Origin: Pseudomonadota bacterium | Lineage (GTDB): Bacteria; Pseudomonadota; Alphaproteobacteria; Reyranellales; Reyranellaceae | Length of the DNA: 34,516 bases | Direction: 5' to 3' | Assembly (NCBI GenBank): GCA_018240695.1 | Contig: JAFEFH010000023.1 | Location: 1-34,516 of the forward strand | Shown: piece by piece, positions 1 to 7,317 of the stretch | How positions within the stretch are numbered: the stretch's first letter is position 1 | How the letters are laid out: each line of letters opens with the position of its first letter | Notes under the pieces: model-generated | Database searches by the model: none | The model's input: the letters and a program-made list of their open reading frames with translations, nothing else | Told to the model about the DNA's origin: nothing | Made by a program: the position numbers and the translations under genes

Positions 1-620
1 GGCTTCTCCGCCACGGCCAGGTCGAAGCGCTCGGCGATCGCGCGGGTCTCGCTCTTGGGCAGCGCGCCCAGGGGAAAACGCAGGAAGTCGAGCTGCTCCT
101 GCGTCGTGCCGAACAGGAAATAGCTCTGGTCGCGGGCCGGATCGGCGCCGCGATGCAGCTCCGCCCCGCCCTCGCCCGCCACGCGCTGGACGTAGTGGCC
201 GGTCGCCAAAGCCTCGGCGCCGAGCTCGCGCGCGGTGCGCAGCAGGTCGCGGAACTTCACCGTGCGATTGCAGGCGATGCAGGGCACCGGCGTCTCGCCG
301 CGCGCGTAGGAGTCCGCGAAGGACTCCATCACCTCGTCGCGGAAGCGGCTCTCATAGTCGAGCACATAGTGCGGGATGCCGAGGCGCTCGGCCACCTGGC
401 GCGCGTCCTGGATGTCCTGACCCGCGCAGCAGGCGCCCGCCTTGCCGATGGCGACGCCGTGATCGTAGAGCTGCAAGGTCACGCCGACGACGTCGTAGCC
501 CTGCTCCTTCAGGAGCGCGGCGGTCACCGACGAGTCGACGCCGCCCGACATCGCGACCACCACGCGGGTGTCGCCGGGCGCCTTGGCGATATCGAGGGAG
601 TTGCGGGCGGACGGGGCCAT
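1..620 (-). CDS. mnmA: tRNA-specific 2-thiouridylase MnmA (5' part, cut by window edge)
   Basis: MnmA activates U34 of Lys, Glu and Gln tRNAs with ATP and inserts sulfur to give 2-thiouridine, using sulfur relayed from a cysteine desulfurase. Only the first ~206 codons are present; the gene runs off the left edge. Translated on the minus strand, the N-terminus carries the PP-loop ATP-binding motif MSGGVDSSV (about residues 24-32) and the catalytic-cysteine region PCIACNR, followed by the ATGHY motif typical of the family. Start taken as the ATG at 618-620; there is no Shine-Dalgarno sequence before it, but a TATATA element lies about 10 bases upstream, so the message may be nearly leaderless. 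It lies downstream of the ISC genes, which fits its need for IscS-derived sulfur, but a large palindromic repeat separates it from them. Confidence 0.95.
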   Translation of the reverse strand, partial: MAPSARNSLDIAKAPGDTRVVVAMSGGVDSSVTAALLKEQGYDVVGVTLQLYDHGVAIGKAGACCAGQDIQDARQVAERLGIPHYVLDYESRFRDEVMESFADSYARGETPVPCIACNRTVKFRDLLRTARELGAEALATGHYVQRVAGEGGAELHRGADPARDQSYFLFGTTQEQLDFLRFPLGALPKSETRAIAERFDLAVAEK

Positions 621-626
621 GGCCGG

Positions 627-638
627 GCCTATATAGGC
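627..638 (-). promoter_or_regulatory. Perfect 12-bp palindrome with TATATA core just upstream of mnmA
   Basis: GCCTATATAGGC is perfectly self-complementary and ends 7 bases before the mnmA ATG. The TATATA core could be a -10 hexamer that would start the transcript within a few bases of the ATG. I do not see a convincing -35 element, so promoter function is inference. Confidence 0.35.
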
Positions 639-674
639 TCCGGACGGCGGCCCCGCCACTTCAGCCCGAAGGCG

Positions 675-779
675 CTAAAGCACTATGACTTTACCTTTTC
701 GCATCGGCCCAGCTCCCGCAGCGAAGCGGCGCCCGTGCTGGGCCGATGCGCGATTCGACGGAAAGTCATAGTGCTCTAG
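675..779. repeat. Large imperfect palindromic repeat (REP/RPE-like intergenic element)
   Basis: The outer arms (675-692 and 762-779) match at 17 of 18 positions as inverted copies around the core AGCACTATGACTTT. The inner arms (701-713 and 737-749) are perfect 13-base inverted copies. Asymmetric bulges of 8 and 12 bases separate them and the central loop is about 23 bases. The sequence resembles the dispersed palindromes that begin TAGAGCA in many Rhizobiales and Rhodospirillales genomes. It lies between mnmA and a lipoprotein gene on the same strand, and the TAG stop codon of the lipoprotein (776-778) falls inside the outer arm. It could also terminate or stabilise transcripts. Confidence 0.75.
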
Positions 780-1282
780 TCGCGACGGCGGCCGGTGTCG
801 CGGACCGCGCGGGCCACGCCGTTGCGGTCGTAGACGATGACCACCCGGTCGCCCATCTGGACGTCGCCGTCGTCGGCCTGCGCGATGGTGACGTCCCGCC
901 CATCGTCCCTGCGAACCGTGACCTCGATGCCGCGGCGCGTGCTGCCGTTGCGGTCGATCGCGGTGCCGGCGATCGCGCCGCCGACCGCGCCCAGCACGCC
1001 GCCCAGGATCGCGCTGCCGGCGTTGCCGCCGATCGCGGCACCCGCCACCGCACCACCGGCCGCGCCGACGCCGCCACCGATCAGGGTGCCGTCGCTGACG
1101 CCAGACTTGGTGCTGCGCAGCGGCACTTCGCGGATCGCCATGACCCGGCCAGCTTCACCGCGGTAACCGCTGGACGACGCCGTGACGACGCCCGGCTGAA
1201 CGCCATTGTCTTCCATGCACGCCGACAGGCCCGTCGCCAGCGCGAGCGGCAGGATCAGGCCGAGAAACCACTTCTTGAGCAT
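776..1282 (-). CDS. Glycine-zipper lipoprotein (17 kDa surface antigen/SlyB-like family)
   Basis: A 168-residue envelope protein. It has a lipoprotein signal peptide with lipobox LSAC (acylated Cys about residue 22), then a glycine-zipper segment (about residues 65-110, GGGVGAAGGAVAGAAIGG type) typical of the Rickettsia 17 kDa antigen and SlyB families. A small hydrophilic C-terminal domain ends DRVVIVYDRNGVARAVRDT. Such proteins are outer-membrane-associated lipoproteins of poorly defined function. Start is the ATG at 1280-1282, with an AAGGGG ribosome site buried in an inverted repeat directly upstream. The stop codon lies within the palindromic repeat at 675-779. It is a clear paralogue of the next gene upstream: both have an R-V-x-x-x-x-E-V-x-L-R segment before the zipper and the same C-terminal motif. 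Confidence 0.85.
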   Translation of the reverse strand: MLKKWFLGLILPLALATGLSACMEDNGVQPGVVTASSSGYRGEAGRVMAIREVPLRSTKSGVSDGTLIGGGVGAAGGAVAGAAIGGNAGSAILGGVLGAVGGAIAGTAIDRNGSTRRGIEVTVRRDDGRDVTIAQADDGDVQMGDRVVIVYDRNGVARAVRDTGRRRD

Positions 1283-1318
1283 CGGTTAAAATCCCCTTCT
1301 GACAGGGAATTTTGACCG
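1283..1318 (-). promoter_or_regulatory. Inverted repeat covering the ribosome-binding site of the downstream lipoprotein gene
   Basis: The arms 1283-1296 and 1305-1318 are inverted copies at 12 of 14 positions, around an 8-base loop. The structure ends directly at the ATG (1280-1282). On the minus-strand transcript, the purine-rich AAGGGG ribosome site overlaps the loop and the 3' arm. It may be an RNA hairpin controlling translation or a protein operator; the sequence alone does not distinguish these. Confidence 0.5.
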
Positions 1319-1361
1319 GGCGGGCGCGCCTGTCCAGCCCCCTCAGCGGGGAGTGCGCGCT

Positions 1362-2156
1362 CTATTCCAGATTGCCGTAGCGCGGATCGTCCTGCGGCTG
1401 CGGCGCATAGCGCGCCTGATCGTTATAGGACGTCGAGCTGTAGCGCTGGTCCTGGGGATAGTCCTGGCCGCGCGGCACATAGCGCTGGCCGTTGCCCTGG
1501 GTGTCCTGCGGACCGCCGAACTGCTTGTTATACGGGCCATTGTACTGGCTGTTGTACTGGCCGTTGTAGTCCTGCGGCGGCGGCTGCGAGCCGTAGTCCG
1601 GCGCGGGAGACGTATCGCGCACCGCCTTGGCCACGCCGTTGCGGTCCTGCACGATCTGCACGCGGTCGCCGAGCTGGATGTCGCCGTCGTCGCGCTGGGC
1701 GATCCGCACGGTCTGGCCGTCGTCCTTCTGAACCATGACCTCGACGCCGCGGCCGCCGCCCATGCCGCCCTGGCTGTTCATGATGTTGCCGGCGATCGCA
1801 CCGCCCACGGCGCCCAGCACCGCGCCGACGAGCGCGCCGCCCACCGACCGGCTGGCCACCGCACCGATCGCCGTGCCGCCGGCCGCGCCGATCAGGCCGC
1901 CCGAGACCATGCCGTTGGTCGAGCGGCCGCCACCGCCGCCACGCAGCGCCACCTCGTTCACCGATACAACGCGCCCACCCTGGCCGGTCGGCGTGTAGTT
2001 GCCCGATCCGTAGGTGCCCGACGACGCCGAGGCACTGCTCGGTCCGGTCACGTAGCCCGGCGCCACGCCGTTGCCGTTCGCACACGCGCCCAGGCCCGCG
2101 GCCAGAGCCACCGGTACCAGCGCCAATCTGATCTGCTTCACTTGCATGCCCCTCAT
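1362..2156 (-). CDS. Glycine-zipper lipoprotein with long Gln/Tyr/Pro-rich C-terminal tail
   Basis: A paralogue of the neighbouring lipoprotein, about 264 residues. It has a signal peptide with lipobox LGAC and a Ser/Gly/Thr-rich linker. A glycine zipper follows (GGLIGAAGGTAIGAVASRSVGGALVG type), then a conserved domain with DDGDIQLGDRVQIVQDRNG. The last ~85 residues are low-complexity and rich in Gln, Tyr, Asn, Pro and Asp, and the paralogue lacks them. I take the ATG at 2154-2156 because a GAAGGG ribosome site sits 4 bases before it. A GTG at 2168 and an ATG at 2147 are in-frame alternatives. The product is probably anchored in the outer membrane with the tail in the periplasm or at the surface. 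Function is unknown. Confidence 0.85.
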   Translation of the reverse strand: MRGMQVKQIRLALVPVALAAGLGACANGNGVAPGYVTGPSSASASSGTYGSGNYTPTGQGGRVVSVNEVALRGGGGGRSTNGMVSGGLIGAAGGTAIGAVASRSVGGALVGAVLGAVGGAIAGNIMNSQGGMGGGRGVEVMVQKDDGQTVRIAQRDDGDIQLGDRVQIVQDRNGVAKAVRDTSPAPDYGSQPPPQDYNGQYNSQYNGPYNKQFGGPQDTQGNGQRYVPRGQDYPQDQRYSSTSYNDQARYAPQPQDDPRYGNLE

Positions 2157-2210
2157 TCGGCCCTTCACCTCTCTGGTACGAGGAGAAGTTTGACCGAATT
2201 GGGGCGGCCG

Positions 2211-2417
2211 CTAATTTCTTTCGTCGATCCAGGCGGCCTGGATGGCTTCGAGGATCTTCTCGTTGGATTTCTGCGGCGAGTCCTCGAAATCCGGCAGTTC
2301 CAGCACCCACTTGTGCAGGTCGGTGAACCGCAGGTTGACGTTGTCGGCGTCGGGATGGCGCTCCTCGAGCTCGATCGCGATGTCCTGGACGTCGGTCCAG
2401 CGCAGCTTGCGGGCCAT
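2211..2417 (-). CDS. iscX: Fe-S cluster assembly protein IscX
   Basis: A 68-residue acidic protein of the IscX/YfhJ family. In known systems IscX binds IscS and iron and tunes cluster assembly on IscU. Hallmarks seen here are an N-terminal LRWTDVQDIAIEL helix, the H-P-D-x-D segment, the LRFTDLHKWVLELPDF core, and a C-terminal ILEAIQAAWIDER helix. Length matches the E. coli protein (66 residues). It is the last gene of the ISC operon, 9 bases after the fdx stop. A strong AGGAGG ribosome site precedes the ATG at 2415-2417 by 5 bases. Confidence 0.95.
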   Translation of the reverse strand: MARKLRWTDVQDIAIELEERHPDADNVNLRFTDLHKWVLELPDFEDSPQKSNEKILEAIQAAWIDERN

Positions 2418-2426
2418 CGCCGCCTC

Positions 2427-2762
2427 CTACTTGTCGACCATCATGTTGCGCGTGGCCGCCGGCAGCTTCACCACTAGCCCGTCCAGCGCCTCGCTCATGC
2501 GGATCTGGCAGCCCAGCCGCGAGGTGTGGGTGAGACCGAAGGCGAGGTCGAGCATGTCCTCCTCGTCCTCGCTGGCCGGCGCCAGCTTGTCGAACCAATC
2601 CTGCTCGACCACGACATGACACGTCGAGCAGGCCAGCGAACCTTCGCAGGCCCCCTCGATGTCGATGTGATTGCGGTGCGCGATCTCGAGCACGGACAGG
2701 CCGAGCGGCGCGTCCACTTCCTTGCGCGAGCCGTCCTTCAGGACGAACGTCATCTTCGGCAT
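2427..2762 (-). CDS. fdx: ISC-type [2Fe-2S] ferredoxin Fdx
   Basis: A 111-residue adrenodoxin-type ferredoxin that supplies electrons for cluster formation on IscU. The four cluster cysteines are visible as C39-x5-C45-x2-C48-x36-C85, in [13 protein letters not shown] and RLGCQ, the same spacing as E. coli Fdx. The acidic patch SEDEEDMLD just before the last ligand is the usual partner-binding helix. It lies 15 bases downstream of hscA and just upstream of iscX, the standard ISC order. Start is the ATG at 2760-2762, with a GAGG element about 10 bases before it. Confidence 0.96.
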   Translation of the reverse strand: MPKMTFVLKDGSRKEVDAPLGLSVLEIAHRNHIDIEGACEGSLACSTCHVVVEQDWFDKLAPASEDEEDMLDLAFGLTHTSRLGCQIRMSEALDGLVVKLPAATRNMMVDK

Positions 2763-2777
2763 ATCAGCTCAACCTCT

Positions 2778-4673
2778 TCACTCGCCGACCCGGGTTTCGA
2801 GATCCCGGACCGACATTCCCGACAGGGCATCGCGGATGCCCTTGTCCATGCGCTTCTCCGCGAACGGCTTGGACGCCGTCTCCAGCGCCTCCGACGCCGC
2901 CACGACTTCCTCGCGATCGCTTCCCTGCACCGCCGCGGCGAGACGCGTGCGCGCGGCATCGATGGCGCCGCGCTCGTCGGCGGTCAGCAGCTTGCCGTCC
3001 TTGGCCAAGGCCGCATCGAGCGCCAGCAGGTTGCGTTCCGCCTCGACGCGCGATTCGGCGAACAGGCGGCGCGCCATGTCCTCCTCGGCGTTGTCGAGGC
3101 TGTCGTAGAGCATGTCCGCCATGTCCTCGTGGCTGAGGCCATAGGACGGCTTCACCTCGATGCGCTGCGCCACGCCGGTCGTGCGCTCCTCGGCCGAGAC
3201 CGTGAGCAGCCCGTCGGCGTCGACGGCGAACGTGATCCGGATGCGCGCGGCACCGGCCGTCATCGGCGGAATGCCCGCGAGCTCGAAGCGCGCCAGGCTG
3301 CGGCAATCCTCGACCATCTCGCGCTCGCCTTGGACGACATGGATGGCCATCGCGTTCTGGCCGTCCTGATAGGTCGTGAACTCCTGCGCGAGCTGCACCG
3401 GGATCGGCGTGTTGCGCGGCACGACCTTCTCGACCAGCCCGCCCATCGTCTCGAGGCCCAGCGACAGCGGCGTCACGTCGAGCAGCAGGGTGTCGGAGCC
3501 GCCGGTCAGCGCCTCGGCCTGCAAGGCCGCGCCCAGCGCCACGACCTCGTCGGGATCGATGTCGGTCAGCGGCGGCTTGCCGATCATCCTGGCGACCGCG
3601 TCGCGCACCAGCGGCACGCGCGTCGAGCCGCCGACCAGCACCACGCCGTGAATCTCGTCGGCCGCCATGCCGGCATCGGCCAGCACATGCCGGGAGATCG
3701 CGATCGACTTGTCGATGAACGCCGCGATCATCGCCTCGAACTCCGCGCGCTCGATCGCATGGAACGACGGCACGCCGCCCAGCTCCAGCCGGCCCGAGGT
3801 CTTGTCCTTGTCGGAGAGCTGCTCCTTCATCTGGCGCCCCAGCGCCAGCGCCGCCTTCACCGCGCCCTCGTCCACCGTGTCGCCCAGCCCGTCGCGCTTG
3901 CGCTCGCCCAGCATGCGCTCGGCCAGCGCGCGGTCGAAATCGTCACCGCCCAGCGCCGTGTCGCCGCCGGTCGCCAGCACCTGGAACACGCCCTTCTCCA
4001 GCCGCAGCAACGAGAAGTCGAAGGTGCCGCCGCCCAGGTCGTAGACCGCGTAGAGGCCTTCGGCGCCCTTATCGAGCCCGTAGGCCAGCGCCGCCGCCGT
4101 CGGTTCGTTCACCAGGCGCAGCACTTCGAGGCCGGCCACGCGCGCGGCATCGCGGGTCGCGGTGCGCGCGGCATCGTCGAAATAGGCCGGCACGGTGATC
4201 ACCGCGCGCTCGACCTTCTTTTCCAGCGCCGTCTCGGCCTTGGCGCGCAACGCCTTCAGGATCTCGGCGGAAATCTCGACCGGCGAGCGCGGCTTGCCGC
4301 CGATGCGCAGCTTCACCATGTCGGTCTGGCCGGTACCGGGCTCGATCTCGTAGGGCAGCACGCCCGCGACCGTATGAAGATCGGACGCCCCGCGCCCCAT
4401 CAGGCGCTTGATCGAGGCCACGACGTTGCGCGGCTCGCGCGCTGTCAGCAGACGTGCTTCCTCGCCCACCAGCACGCCGCCTGCCGCCGGATAGGCCACG
4501 ACCGACGGCACCAGCGCCTTGCCGGTCTCGTCGTGCAGGGCCGCCGGCGTGCCCTCGCGCGAGATCGCCACCACGGAGTTGGTGGTGCCGAGATCGATGC
4601 CGACCGCCAGCGTGCCCTCGCCGGCATGCGGCAGGGGTGTCTCGCCCGGCTCGTGGATCTCCAGCAGGCTCAC
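2778..4673 (-). CDS. hscA: Fe-S assembly Hsp70 chaperone HscA
   Basis: A 631-residue specialised Hsp70 (E. coli HscA is 616). With HscB it binds the LPPVK motif of IscU and uses ATP to promote cluster release. The nucleotide-binding domain starts with [13 protein letters not shown] (about residues 24-36), contains YDLGGGTFD, and has [10 protein letters not shown] near residue 345. The substrate-binding domain includes [17 protein letters not shown]. The C-terminal lid is shorter than in DnaK and lacks the EEVD-like tail, as expected for HscA. It starts at a GTG (4671-4673) that overlaps the hscB TGA by four bases (GTGA), which implies translational coupling. It resembles DnaK, but the operon context and the IscU motif make HscA the clear assignment. 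Confidence 0.96.
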   Translation of the reverse strand: MSLLEIHEPGETPLPHAGEGTLAVGIDLGTTNSVVAISREGTPAALHDETGKALVPSVVAYPAAGGVLVGEEARLLTAREPRNVVASIKRLMGRGASDLHTVAGVLPYEIEPGTGQTDMVKLRIGGKPRSPVEISAEILKALRAKAETALEKKVERAVITVPAYFDDAARTATRDAARVAGLEVLRLVNEPTAAALAYGLDKGAEGLYAVYDLGGGTFDFSLLRLEKGVFQVLATGGDTALGGDDFDRALAERMLGERKRDGLGDTVDEGAVKAALALGRQMKEQLSDKDKTSGRLELGGVPSFHAIERAEFEAMIAAFIDKSIAISRHVLADAGMAADEIHGVVLVGGSTRVPLVRDAVARMIGKPPLTDIDPDEVVALGAALQAEALTGGSDTLLLDVTPLSLGLETMGGLVEKVVPRNTPIPVQLAQEFTTYQDGQNAMAIHVVQGEREMVEDCRSLARFELAGIPPMTAGAARIRITFAVDADGLLTVSAEERTTGVAQRIEVKPSYGLSHEDMADMLYDSLDNAEEDMARRLFAESRVEAERNLLALDAALAKDGKLLTADERGAIDAARTRLAAAVQGSDREEVVAASEALETASKPFAEKRMDKGIRDALSGMSVRDLETRVGE

Positions 4674-5182
4674 GCGTTGCCTCTTGCGATGTTGGTCTTC
4701 CGCGCCCGCGCTTCCTCGGCAAACTTGTCGAGATAACGCAGGCGGAGGAGCGTCTTTCTGATGGCCGGCTTGTCGTTTGCCAAGAGCAAATCACCCAGCA
4801 TTTTCAGTGCCGCCGCGACGCCGTCGCGCGCCTTGGCGGCCAGTGCGTCGACGGCCTCGGCGCTGCCGGCTTCATGCAGTTCCTCGCGTGCTTCCATCGC
4901 CTCCATCAGGAGGTCGGGATCGTCGATGGTCTTGCCGTCTGCCGGCATGTCGACGCCCTTCAGCGAAGCGAGGTAGATGGCGCGGCCGATCGGGTCCTTG
5001 AGCGTACGATAGGCGTCGTTGAGCGCCGCGGCCTCGGCCGAAGCCTTGGCCCGGTCGGCCGGCGGCTTGGCCACGAACCGGTCCGGATGCCACTGCCGCT
5101 GGCCGGCGAAATACGCCTTGTCGAGCGCGCCCGTGTCGAGGTCGAGCGCCGCCGGCAGGCCCAGCCGCGCGAAATGATCCAT
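4670..5182 (-). CDS. hscB: Fe-S assembly J-domain co-chaperone HscB
   Basis: A 170-residue J-protein that delivers IscU to HscA and stimulates its ATPase. The J-domain carries the essential HPD triad at residues 32-34 (QWHPDRF) followed by [15 protein letters not shown], a typical HscB signature. The C-terminal half is a helical bundle (EAMEAREEL ... [22 protein letters not shown]), which in this family binds IscU. It lacks the N-terminal zinc finger found in some eukaryotic relatives. It starts 10 bases after the iscA stop with only a weak GAAGTG ribosome site, and overlaps hscA by four bases. Confidence 0.95.
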   Translation of the reverse strand: MDHFARLGLPAALDLDTGALDKAYFAGQRQWHPDRFVAKPPADRAKASAEAAALNDAYRTLKDPIGRAIYLASLKGVDMPADGKTIDDPDLLMEAMEAREELHEAGSAEAVDALAAKARDGVAAALKMLGDLLLANDKPAIRKTLLRLRYLDKFAEEARARKTNIARGNA

Positions 5183-5192
5183 GAGCTACACT

Positions 5193-5597
5193 TCAGACGT
5201 GGAAGGATTCGCCGCAGCCGCAGCGGCCTTTCTCGTTGGGGTTCTTAAACACGAATCCCGACTTCAGCTTCTCTTCCTCGTAGTCCATCTCGGTGCCGAT
5301 CAGGAACAGCGAGGCCTTGGGATCGATCAGCAGCTTGATGCCGCCGGTCTCGATCACCTCGTCCATCGGCTCCTGCTTGTCGGCGAACTCCAGCGTGTAG
5401 CTGAGGCCCGAGCAGCCCTTGCTGCGCACGCCGATGCGGATGCCGGCGGTCGGCTTGCCGCGGCCGTCGATCAGCGCCTTCACCTTCTCCACGGCAAGCG
5501 GCGTCACGCTCATCACCTGCGGGCGCGGACGGCGCGCGCGGGGAGCGGCGGGCTTGGCAGCCTCGGTCGGGGCGGTCGTGGTGGCAGGCGTGCTCAT
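5193..5597 (-). CDS. iscA: A-type Fe-S carrier protein IscA
   Basis: A 134-residue A-type scaffold/carrier that passes clusters or iron to targets. The three conserved cysteines are at 62, 126 and 128 (GCSGLSY and CGCGESF). Their spacing of 64 and 2 residues equals that of E. coli IscA (35, 99, 101). It has an extra ~27-residue N-terminal extension rich in Ala, Pro, Thr and Arg that is absent from the E. coli protein; low-complexity leaders of this kind are seen in some alphaproteobacterial members. An alternative start at the internal Met29 (MSVTPLAVEKVK) would give a canonical-length protein, but I see no better ribosome site there. Its ATG is 6 bases from the iscU stop, so the two are almost certainly co-translated. 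Confidence 0.93.
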   Translation of the reverse strand: MSTPATTTAPTEAAKPAAPRARRPRPQVMSVTPLAVEKVKALIDGRGKPTAGIRIGVRSKGCSGLSYTLEFADKQEPMDEVIETGGIKLLIDPKASLFLIGTEMDYEEEKLKSGFVFKNPNEKGRCGCGESFHV

Positions 5598-5603
5598 GAC
5601 TCT

Positions 5604-6005
5604 CTACTCCGCGGCCTCGTCCTTCTTGGCAGCCTTGGCGCGATAGTCCGCAATGGCGGCCTTGATCGCGTCCTCGGCGAGTACGGAGCAATGGATCTTC
5701 ACCGGCGGCAGCGCCAGGTGCTTGGCGATGTCGGTGTTCTTGATCGTCTCGGCCTCGTCGATCGTCTTGCCCTTCACCCACTCGGTGACGAGCGACGACG
5801 ATGCGATCGCCGAACCGCAGCCGAAGGTCTTGAACTTGGCGTCCTCGATGAGGCCGTCCGCGCCGACCTTGATCTGCAACTTCATGACGTCGCCGCAGGC
5901 GGGCGCGCCCACGAGGCCGGTGCCGACGTCGTCGGCTGCCTTGTCGAGCGAACCGATATTGCGCGGGTTCTCGTAGTGATCGATCAGCTTGTCGCTATAG
6001 GCCAT
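5604..6005 (-). CDS. iscU: Fe-S cluster scaffold protein IscU
   Basis: A 133-residue scaffold on which IscS-derived sulfur and iron are built into clusters. All functional residues are visible: Cys37 and Asp39 (APACGDVM), Cys63 (FGCGSAIASS), His105 and Cys106 (IHCSVL). The HscA-recognition motif LPPVK is at 99-103. It starts MAYSDKLIDHYENPRNIGS, the standard N-terminus. A good AGGAGA ribosome site lies 5 bases before the ATG at 6003-6005. It is separated from iscS by 55 bases holding a short repeat and palindrome. Confidence 0.97.
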   Translation of the reverse strand: MAYSDKLIDHYENPRNIGSLDKAADDVGTGLVGAPACGDVMKLQIKVGADGLIEDAKFKTFGCGSAIASSSLVTEWVKGKTIDEAETIKNTDIAKHLALPPVKIHCSVLAEDAIKAAIADYRAKAAKKDEAAE

Positions 6006-6038
6006 GACGCTCTCCTGAAATTCCTCTACGGCCTAACG

Positions 6039-6079
6039 GCCGCCCATTCACGTGCGCGGCTCAATGAGCCGCCCATTCA
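6039..6079 (-). repeat. Direct repeat and palindrome at the iscS-iscU junction
   Basis: A 12-base direct repeat (GCCGCCCATTCA) occurs at 6039-6050 and 6068-6079. Between and overlapping the copies is a perfect palindrome at 6056-6072 (8-base arms, one central base) that includes the iscS stop codon (6061-6063). It could form a small stem-loop in the iscS-iscU message. Function is unknown. Confidence 0.4.
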
Positions 6080-7299
6080 ATCGACTTGATGTCCACGCCC
6101 TCCTGGGACATTTCCCAGAGCGGGCTCATCTCGCGCAGCTTGGTCACATGGTGCACCAGGTCGGCCACCGCGGTGTCGACTTCCTGCTCGGTCGTGAAGC
6201 GGCCGAGGCCGATGCGCAGCGAAGTGTGCGCCATCTCTTCCTCGACTCCCAGCGCGCGCAGCACGTAGCTGGGCTCCAGCGAGGCCGAGGTGCAGGCCGA
6301 GCCCGACGAGACCGACAAGCCCTTGATGCCCATCATCAGCGACTCGCCCTCGACATGGGCGAAGCTGATGTTGAGGTTGCCCGGGATGCGCTGCTCGAGG
6401 TCGCCGTTGACGTAGATTTCCGGCAGCTTGGCGTGCAGGCCCTTCAGCATGCGCTCCTGAAGCTTCTTCAGGCGCACGGCCTCGGCGTCCATTTCCTTCA
6501 TGCAGATCTCGGCGGCTTCACCGAGGCCCACGCACAGCGGCGTCGGGAGGGTGCCCGAGCGGAAGCCACGCTCCTGGCCACCGCCCACGATCAGCGGGAC
6601 AAGGCGCACGCGCGGCTTGCGGCGGACGTAGAGCGCGCCGATGCCCTTGGGGCCGTAGATCTTGTGTCCGGAGATGCTCATCATGTCGATGTTCATCGCC
6701 TCGACGTCGAGCGGGATCTTGCCGGCGGCCTGCGCGGCGTCGGTGTGGAAGAATACCTTCTTCTCGCGGCAGATCTTGCCGATCTCGGCCAGCGGCTGGA
6801 TGACGCCGATCTCGTTGTTCACGGCCATGATCGACACGACGACCGTCTTGTCGGTGATCGCCGCGCGCAGCTCTTCCAGATCGATCAGCCCGTTCTTCTG
6901 GACCGGCAGGTAGGTGACCTCGAAGCCGTTCTGCTCGAGGTGGCGGCAGGTATCGAGCACGCACTTATGCTCCGTCACGGTGGTGACGACGTGGTTCTTG
7001 CGATCCTTGTAGAACTCGGCGACGCCGCGGATGGCGAGGTTGTTCGACTCGGTGGCGCCCGAGGTGAAGATCACTTCCTTGTCGTCGGCGCCGATCAGCT
7101 TGGCGACCTGGCCGCGTGCCTTCTCGACGCCCTCCTCGGCCTCCCAGCCATAGGCATGGCTGCGCGAGTGCGGGTTGCCGAACTTGTGGGTGAAATACGG
7201 CATCATCGCTTCCAGCACGCGCGGGTCCATCGGCGTGGTGGCCTGGTAGTCCAGGTAGATCGGCTGGTCGTTACGCCGGATCTGGTTAAAAGCGCTCAT
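6061..7299 (-). CDS. iscS: Cysteine desulfurase IscS
   Basis: A 412-residue PLP enzyme that converts L-cysteine to L-alanine and carries persulfide sulfur to IscU, and in other pathways to the tRNA thiolation machinery. The PLP lysine is K213 ([12 protein letters not shown]), the conserved His is H111 (VTEHKCVLD) and the mobile-loop cysteine is C336 ([14 protein letters not shown]), all as in E. coli IscS (K206, H104, C328). The long active-site loop and the [11 protein letters not shown] segment mark it as true IscS (class I) rather than SufS. A strong AAGGGG ribosome site precedes the ATG at 7297-7299. It lies 18 bases after a second desulfurase gene. Confidence 0.97.
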   Translation of the reverse strand: MSAFNQIRRNDQPIYLDYQATTPMDPRVLEAMMPYFTHKFGNPHSRSHAYGWEAEEGVEKARGQVAKLIGADDKEVIFTSGATESNNLAIRGVAEFYKDRKNHVVTTVTEHKCVLDTCRHLEQNGFEVTYLPVQKNGLIDLEELRAAITDKTVVVSIMAVNNEIGVIQPLAEIGKICREKKVFFHTDAAQAAGKIPLDVEAMNIDMMSISGHKIYGPKGIGALYVRRKPRVRLVPLIVGGGQERGFRSGTLPTPLCVGLGEAAEICMKEMDAEAVRLKKLQERMLKGLHAKLPEIYVNGDLEQRIPGNLNISFAHVEGESLMMGIKGLSVSSGSACTSASLEPSYVLRALGVEEEMAHTSLRIGLGRFTTEQEVDTAVADLVHHVTKLREMSPLWEMSQEGVDIKSIEWAAH

Positions 7300-7317
7300 G
7301 CTAACCCCTTGAAAACA

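Noticed and set aside
2526..4736. A 736-codon plus-strand frame antisense to hscA
   Set aside because: It lies entirely opposite fdx and hscA, both of which are certain, and its product has the His/Arg-rich composition of a GC shadow frame.
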